Assembly: GCA_016710785.1 (NCBI GenBank)
Contig: JADJUE010000012.1
Coordinates: 1 to 64,000, forward strand
Direction: 5' to 3'
From: Candidatus Epilinea brevis
GTDB lineage: Bacteria > Chloroflexota > Anaerolineae > Epilineales > Epilineaceae
Length of the DNA stretch: 64,000 nt
Of the stretch, positions 59,244-64,000 are shown piece by piece; position 1 is the first letter of the stretch, and each line of letters opens with the position of its first letter. Below the pieces are notes generated by a model, which was given only the letters and a program-made list of their open reading frames with translations, was not told where the DNA came from and searched no databases. The position numbers were made by a program, and so were the translations under genes.

Positions 59244-59744
59244 ATGCTGCTCCTCAACCAGCTGACCCCCCTGCCCTGGTGGCTGGCGGGTAGCGCCATC
59301 GCCGTCATCACCTTGACCTTGCTGTGGACCACCGGCCGGCGGCTGGGCATCTCCACCGGCTACGAAAACCTCTGCGCGCTGGTCAGCGACCAACCCTATT
59401 TCAAACGGTCCGGCCTGCACGGACCGGGCGCCTGGCGCCTGCCCTTCCTGGCCGGACTCCTGCTGGGCGGCCTGCTCTCGGCGCTTCTGGGCGGCGGCTG
59501 GCACCCGTCCTGGGCCCTGGGCCTGTGGGACCAGAGCATCGGCGCCGGCCCCCTGGCCAAGAGCCTGTGGATGTTCGCCGGGGGCCTCATGATCGGGGTG
59601 GGCACGCGCATCGCGGGGGGCTGCACCAGCGGGCATGGGGTCTTTGGCGTGGCCCATCTGGAGAAGGCCAGCTGGCTGGCCATGCTCTGCTTCCTGGCCA
59701 GCGGCATGCTGACCACCTTCGTCGTCCACCGGCTGATCTTCTGA
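59244..59744 (+). CDS. YeeE/YedE-type sulfur transport protein, first half
   Basis: 166 residues with four or five membrane helices. GISTGYENLCALVSD and RIAGGCTSGHGVFGVAHL are the family motifs; the Cys of GGCTSGHG lies on the thiosulfate path in YeeE-type transporters. It is half of the usual fused protein; the second half follows 13 bases on. Such split pairs import sulfur compounds (thiosulfate, sulfide). No rhodanese or TusA gene is nearby. Confidence 0.9.
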   Translation: MLLLNQLTPLPWWLAGSAIAVITLTLLWTTGRRLGISTGYENLCALVSDQPYFKRSGLHGPGAWRLPFLAGLLLGGLLSALLGGGWHPSWALGLWDQSIGAGPLAKSLWMFAGGLMIGVGTRIAGGCTSGHGVFGVAHLEKASWLAMLCFLASGMLTTFVVHRLIF

Positions 59745-59757
59745 GGAGCCCCCGGCC

Positions 59758-60204
59758 ATGCGCCAGAACACCCTCTTCCTCGTCCTCGGCACGGCCTTCG
59801 GTCTCGTTCTCAGCCGCGGCGGGGCCACCGATTACGACATCATCCAGCGCATGTTCCTGCTGGAGAGCTTCCAGCTCTACGGCATCCTGGGCACGGCGGT
59901 CCTGGTCACCGGCCTGGGCCTGCGCTGGATGGAGGCGCGCGGTCGGCGCGCCGGCGGAGCGCCCCTGGCCATCCGCTCCAAACCCTTCAACCGCGGGACC
60001 GTTGCGGGCAGCCTGCTCTTCGGCGTGGGCTGGTCGATGACCGGGATGTGCCCGGGTCCGGTGCTGGTGAACATCGGCGAGGGCAAGCTCTACGCCCTGC
60101 CGGCCTTTGCCGGCGTCCTCGTCGGTACCTGGCTGGTCGGCCGCAGCTATGACCGGCTGCGCGGCCCGCTGGGCCTGCCGCCGGCCGCCGAGCGCGACGG
60201 CTGA
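59758..60204 (+). CDS. YeeE/YedE-type sulfur transport protein, second half
   Basis: 148 residues, four membrane helices. GTAFGLVLSRGGATDYDIIQRMFLLESFQLYG and WSMTGMCPGPVLVNIGEG are the second-half signatures; Cys in GMCPGP pairs functionally with the Cys of GGCTSGHG in the first half. The two genes are tandem and almost surely co-translated to form a heterodimer. Two strong hairpins follow. Confidence 0.9.
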   Translation: MRQNTLFLVLGTAFGLVLSRGGATDYDIIQRMFLLESFQLYGILGTAVLVTGLGLRWMEARGRRAGGAPLAIRSKPFNRGTVAGSLLFGVGWSMTGMCPGPVLVNIGEGKLYALPAFAGVLVGTWLVGRSYDRLRGPLGLPPAAERDG

Positions 60205-60234
60205 GGGCGAAGGCGCCAAGAGGCGCCTTCGCCC
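60205..60234. terminator. Perfect 13-base hairpin (convergent gene end 1)
   Basis: GGGCGAAGGCGCC (60205-60217), loop AAGA, GGCGCCTTCGCCC (60222-60234). It starts at the stop of the YeeE second half. No T run, so termination efficiency is uncertain. Confidence 0.65.
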
Positions 60235-60243
60235 CGATGTGGC

Positions 60244-60284
60244 CGCTGCGGGCGGGCCGGCGATCTGTCGGCCCGCCCGCAGCG
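60244..60284. terminator. Perfect 16-base hairpin (convergent gene end 2)
   Basis: CGCTGCGGGCGGGCCG (60244-60259), 9-base loop, CGGCCCGCCCGCAGCG (60269-60284). It sits 20 bases before the stop of the convergent RND gene and probably serves that transcript. Confidence 0.65.
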
Positions 60285-60303
60285 CGGTGATGGCGTCAGC
60301 GCA

Positions 60304-63300
60304 TCAGAGGAGCGGCGACGCTTCCGCCGCCCGCGGATCGACCGGATCGGCCGGAGGCGCGGCTGGTGGCTGCGGCCGGTACTGGGCGTCGCCGCCCGTC
60401 AGGCGGTCCAGCAGGCTGTAGATCACGGGGACGATCACCAGGGTCAGCACCGTCGACGCCAAGAGGCCGCCGATCACCGTCGTCGCCAGCTCCGAGGCGA
60501 TGAGCGCCCCCTCGGTGAAGCCGATGGCTTGCGGGATCAATGCGAAGATCGTGGCGACGGCGGTCATGACGATGGGTCTGAGGCGGTGCCGGCCGCCCTC
60601 CATGAGCGCCGTATTGGCATCCATCCCCTGGGCACGGTACTGCTGCACCAGGTCCACCAGCACGATGGCATTGGTGGTGACGATGCCGATCAGCATCATC
60701 ATGCCGATGAGGCTGGACATGCTGATGGCCCGATCGGTGATCGCCAGGGCCGCCAGGGCACCGGAGACCGCGAAGGGCAGGCTGAAGAGGATGGTAAAGG
60801 GATGGACCAGCGAGCCAAAGGTGAGCACCATGATCAGGTAGACGATCAGGATGGAGATGGGCAGCGCGATCAGCATGTCGCGGAAGCCCTCGCGCTGTTG
60901 GCGGCTCTCGGCGCCGGCGCCGACCGTCACGTCCTCGTCGAGGTCCTCGTCCGCCACCACCTGGGCGACGATCTTGTCGGCCTGGTCCAGGACGCCGAAG
61001 GTGTCCTGGGTGGTGATCTCGCCGCTGATGACCACGGCGCGCTCGCCGTCGATGCGGGTGATCTGCACCGGGCCCGGCGCCTCGGTGATCGTGGCCACCT
61101 CCTCCAGCGGCACGGCGCCCTGCGGGCCGTTGATCACCAGCTGCCGCAGCCCGTCGACCTCACTGACCAGATCGGATGGGTAGCGGGCGAAGACCTCCAG
61201 GGTCTCCTTCGTGTCACCGTCCACCAGCTCGACGTCGCCCAGGTCCGCGCCCTCGATCATCTCGCGCAGGGCCAGGCCCACCTGGATGGTGCTCAGCCCC
61301 TTGGCCACGGCCTTGGCCGGGTCCACCTGCACCTGGACCACCGAGCGGGCCTCGCTGAGGTTGCTGGTCAGGTTGATGATCGGCAACTCGGTGAACTTGG
61401 GGTTATCCGTCCAGTTGTCCTCGTCCTCCAGCGCCTCCAGGATCAGGTCGTTGGCATCGCTGAGGGCGTTCTCGTCGTCGCTCTTGACCTGCAGGTCGTA
61501 GCGGCTGCCCTGGGGGCCGCCGCCGGAACCGGCCGTCACCGTGAAGGTCAGGTCTTCTTCGTCGGCGATCAGCCCGTCGTCCACCAGATCACCGCGCAGG
61601 CCGTCGAGCTCCTCGCGCAGGTCGGCGGCCAGGGCCTGGGCATCCACCTCCGGGGCGAACCACTCGGCCAACAGGCCGCCCGCCGCCCCGTCCGCCTCCG
61701 GGGCGTCCGCGTCGTCCGCGGCCTTCGTGCCCGCCGCCTCCGCCTTGTCGATGGAAGCGAAGACGTAGGCCCGCGCGCTGTCCCCGCCGGAGAACTGGCC
61801 GAAGAACTGGCTGCCACGGCCCACCGTGGTCTCGACGGTGTCGATGCCGTCCCAGTCCATCAGCAGGTCTTCCACCTCCTGGGACACCGCGTCGGTGCTG
61901 GCCAGATCTGTGCCCGGCGGCAGGGCCATCTCCACCTGGATGGCGGGCTCGCCGAAGCTGGGCAGGAAGGTCTTGTCCACCAGGCCCACGAGGGAAAGGC
62001 TGCCGATGAAGAAGAGGAGCGCCAGGAGGAGGGTGAGGAAGCGGTGCTCCAGGGCCCAGCGCAGCGTCGGGGTGTACAGGCGCAGAAGCAGCCCCTCGCG
62101 GTCCTCGGGCAGGTTGTCACGGCGCATCAGCCGCCCGGCCACCAAAGGCACCACCGTCAGGGCTACCAGGAGGCTGGCCAAGAGGGCGTAGGAGGCGGTG
62201 AAGGCGAAGGGCTTGAAGAACTCGCTGGTGATGCCGCCCACCAGGCCCAGTGGCAGGAAGACCGCCACCGTCACCAGGGTGGCCGCGGTGATGGCCGTGC
62301 TCACCTCGCGGGTGCCGCTGACGACGGCTTCCCAGACCGCCTCGCCGGCCTGGATGTGGCGGTAGATGTTCTCGATGACCACGATGGCGTCGTCCACCAC
62401 GCGCCCGATGGCGATGGTGAGGCCGGCCAACGACAGGATGTTGAGGGTGAGGCCCTGCAGGCGCATGAGAAGCAGGGCCACGACGATGGAGATGGGAATG
62501 CTGATCGCCGTGACCAGGGTGGAGCGCACGGAGAAGTTGAGGAAGACGAGGATGACCAGGACGGCGAACAGCCCGCCCAGGATGCCCTCGTTGCGCACGC
62601 CCTTCAGGCTGTCCTCGATGAAGGTGCCCTGCTCGAAGACCACGTTGAACTTCAGGTCCTCGTCCAGATCCCCGCTCTCCTCGAGTTCCGTCAATCTGGC
62701 CAGCACGGCATCGACCACCGATACCGTGTTGGCGCTCTGGTCCTTGTACAGGATCAGGCTCAGCGACGGGTCGCCGTCGGTGCGGTTGAAGGTCTCCGCC
62801 GGCTCCAGCTCGCGGTTGATCTCGGCCACATCGCCCAAGCGGACGGTGCCTCCGGTGGCCTGCAAGAGGCGGCGACCGCCCACCAGCGGCGCCAACGAAC
62901 CGCTCAGGCGGCGCATGATGGCCGTGCGCAGCGCGGCGGGCAGGGAGCTGAGGACGGACACCGGGATCTGGCGCAGCGCCACCTCCGGGATCTCATCGAT
63001 CAGGGCGGGGTCGAGGCGGTCCAGCAGGTCGGGCGCCGCACGCAGGGCGCCGTCCACGGCCGCGGGGTCCAGATTGGCCATCAGGGCTACGACGGCATCC
63101 GGGTCCAAGCGCGCCAGGGCCTCCGGCGCAGCGGCCACCAGGCCGGCGATGAGGTCGGGGTCAAGGGCGCCCAGGAGCTCCGGTGAGCCGCTGAGGATTC
63201 CCTCCACCAGCGCCGGGTCCAACTGGCCCACCAGGTCTGGGGCGGCGGACAGCAGGTCGTTGACCACCCCGGGATCCAACTGGGCCAGCAGCTGCGGCGC

Positions 63301-64000
63301 CGCCTGGAGGATGCCCTCGATGGTGGCCGGGTCCAGAGCCTGCGCCAGCTCGGGATTGGCGGCGAGGATGTCGGAGACTGTCTGCGGATCCAGCTGGCCC
63401 AGCAGCTGCGGCGCGGCGGTCAGCAGGTCGTCGACCACCGCGGGATCCAGCTGCCCCAGCAGCTGCGGTGCGGCCTTGACCAGGGGCTCGATGACTGCCG
63501 GGTCCTGGCTGGCGAGCAGACCGGCCAGGCCGGCCGAGGTCGCGCCGGCGGTGGTTGCGTCGGTGGTGGTCGCGCCGGCCAGCGCGGCGGAAGCGGCGGC
63601 GTCATCTACGGCCGTCGCGGCATTGGCGGCCGCGGCCGAGCGGGCCGCCGTCTGGCTCGGGGCGGGCGCGGCGGCCTCTGCGGTGGGCTCGGCCGCGTCG
63701 CTGGATCCGTCGTCGGCGGGCGCGTCCAGGCGTTCGCGCAAGCGCCGGCGGATGTCCGCCGGCAGGGCCTCCAGCACCGCGTCGGTCACCGGCGAAGGGC
63801 CGCCCGGCGGCACCTGCCCGATCACCTCATCGGCGATCTGCTGCAGCAGGTCGGGGCGGGCCGCCTGGAGGGTCTTCACGGCGTCGGGGGTGAGATCGCG
63901 GGTGGTGGCGTAGCCCAGAGCCACGACCTCCGCCGGCAGCCTGATGGCCAGGATGGTGCTGGACCGGCGCGCCGAGCTGCGTTGCTGGGTGGGCGTGGCC
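60304..64000 (-). CDS. RND efflux permease (HAE1/AcrB-like) with repeat insert; 5' end outside window
   Basis: At least 1230 residues visible; the frame is open to the window edge, so the first membrane helix and start are missing. Porter and membrane parts are typical: VRLGDVAEI, GGLFAVLVILVFLNFSVRS, the proton-relay VVDDAIVVIENIYRH, and after the second porter domain LPISILIVYLIMVLTFGS and MLIGIVTTNAIVLVDLVQQ. The N-terminal porter region carries an Ala-rich stretch and then nine to ten copies of a 19-residue unit (LDPAVVDDLLTAAPQLLGQ and variants, DNA 63016-63507), which normal AcrB/MexB proteins lack. A second acidic insert (residues about 705-790, near 61560-61810) also enlarges the other porter half. 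It exports hydrophobic compounds by proton antiport; partner genes are not in the window. Confidence 0.9.
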   Translation of the reverse strand, partial: ATPTQQRSSARRSSTILAIRLPAEVVALGYATTRDLTPDAVKTLQAARPDLLQQIADEVIGQVPPGGPSPVTDAVLEALPADIRRRLRERLDAPADDGSSDAAEPTAEAAAPAPSQTAARSAAAANAATAVDDAAASAALAGATTTDATTAGATSAGLAGLLASQDPAVIEPLVKAAPQLLGQLDPAVVDDLLTAAPQLLGQLDPQTVSDILAANPELAQALDPATIEGILQAAPQLLAQLDPGVVNDLLSAAPDLVGQLDPALVEGILSGSPELLGALDPDLIAGLVAAAPEALARLDPDAVVALMANLDPAAVDGALRAAPDLLDRLDPALIDEIPEVALRQIPVSVLSSLPAALRTAIMRRLSGSLAPLVGGRRLLQATGGTVRLGDVAEINRELEPAETFNRTDGDPSLSLILYKDQSANTVSVVDAVLARLTELEESGDLDEDLKFNVVFEQGTFIEDSLKGVRNEGILGGLFAVLVILVFLNFSVRSTLVTAISIPISIVVALLLMRLQGLTLNILSLAGLTIAIGRVVDDAIVVIENIYRHIQAGEAVWEAVVSGTREVSTAITAATLVTVAVFLPLGLVGGITSEFFKPFAFTASYALLASLLVALTVVPLVAGRLMRRDNLPEDREGLLLRLYTPTLRWALEHRFLTLLLALLFFIGSLSLVGLVDKTFLPSFGEPAIQVEMALPPGTDLASTDAVSQEVEDLLMDWDGIDTVETTVGRGSQFFGQFSGGDSARAYVFASIDKAEAAGTKAADDADAPEADGAAGGLLAEWFAPEVDAQALAADLREELDGLRGDLVDDGLIADEEDLTFTVTAGSGGGPQGSRYDLQVKSDDENALSDANDLILEALEDEDNWTDNPKFTELPIINLTSNLSEARSVVQVQVDPAKAVAKGLSTIQVGLALREMIEGADLGDVELVDGDTKETLEVFARYPSDLVSEVDGLRQLVINGPQGAVPLEEVATITEAPGPVQITRIDGERAVVISGEITTQDTFGVLDQADKIVAQVVADEDLDEDVTVGAGAESRQQREGFRDMLIALPISILIVYLIMVLTFGSLVHPFTILFSLPFAVSGALAALAITDRAISMSSLIGMMMLIGIVTTNAIVLVDLVQQYRAQGMDANTALMEGGRHRLRPIVMTAVATIFALIPQAIGFTEGALIASELATTVIGGLLASTVLTLVIVPVIYSLLDRLTGGDAQYRPQPPAAPPADPVDPRAAEASPLL

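Noticed and set aside
60529..63186. 885-codon plus-strand open frame
   Set aside because: Antisense shadow of the RND permease.
63016..63507. CRISPR-like array from the regular DNA repeats
   Set aside because: Repeats are 57 bases, contiguous without spacers, and in frame with an RND protein; they encode a 19-residue protein repeat.

Overview
This is a GC-rich bacterial window (about 70-78% GC in the blocks I counted) whose gene style points to the Chloroflexota (Anaerolineae or Ardenticatenia-like). The evidence is many secreted NHL-repeat and von Willebrand A (VWA) proteins, Pro/Thr-rich linkers, and a recurring YLP-type hydrophobic motif next to those linkers. No rRNA or tRNA gene was seen. 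The phylum call is inference.

Region 1 (1-21728) is a tandem array of a unit of about 7.4 kb, present 2.9 times. Each unit carries a VOC (glyoxalase-fold) gene (+), a class II Fic AMPylase gene (-) with an AT-rich operator, a giant secreted beta-sandwich repeat protein (+), a ribbon-helix-helix antitoxin (+) and the 3' end of a VWA gene (-). Junctions lie near 6840 and 14308. The leftmost copy is riddled with 1-2 base indels, the middle copy has fewer, and the right copy still has about four. The copies also differ by substitutions in a mosaic way. Real tandem duplication combined with unpolished sequence explains this best; true gene decay is the alternative.

Region 2 (20795-31544) runs leftward. 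The NHL/VWA surface protein lies downstream of a glmS - glycosyltransferase - VanZ operon joined by ATGA overlaps. glmS is preceded by what I read as a glmS ribozyme (27885-28146, minus strand) with an expanded P1 loop and a compensatory change in P2.2. Further right are a TolB/PKD-like lipoprotein, a YkgJ cysteine-cluster protein, a lower-GC RHH gene and a frameshifted metallophosphoesterase.

Region 3 (31633-45733, minus strand) holds dnaE, a gamma-carbonic-anhydrase-like protein, a BatA-type VWA membrane protein, two NHL-repeat proteins, a class V aminotransferase, FabV enoyl reductase and a GT4 glycosyltransferase.

Region 4 (46099-51729, plus strand) encodes a parallel beta-helix surface protein, a WD40-like lipoprotein, an MBOAT O-acyltransferase and an SGNH hydrolase, probably an exopolysaccharide acylation module.

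Region 5 (51758-58016) contains two divergent ECF sigma modules: one with a membrane partner and a substrate-binding protein, the other with a zinc-finger anti-sigma and a VWA protein. Region 6 (58029-64000) has a rhomboid protease, a Cas4-like mini membrane protein, a split YeeE/YedE sulfur transporter, two strong hairpins, and the 3' part of an RND efflux permease carrying an unusual insert of about nine 19-residue repeats.
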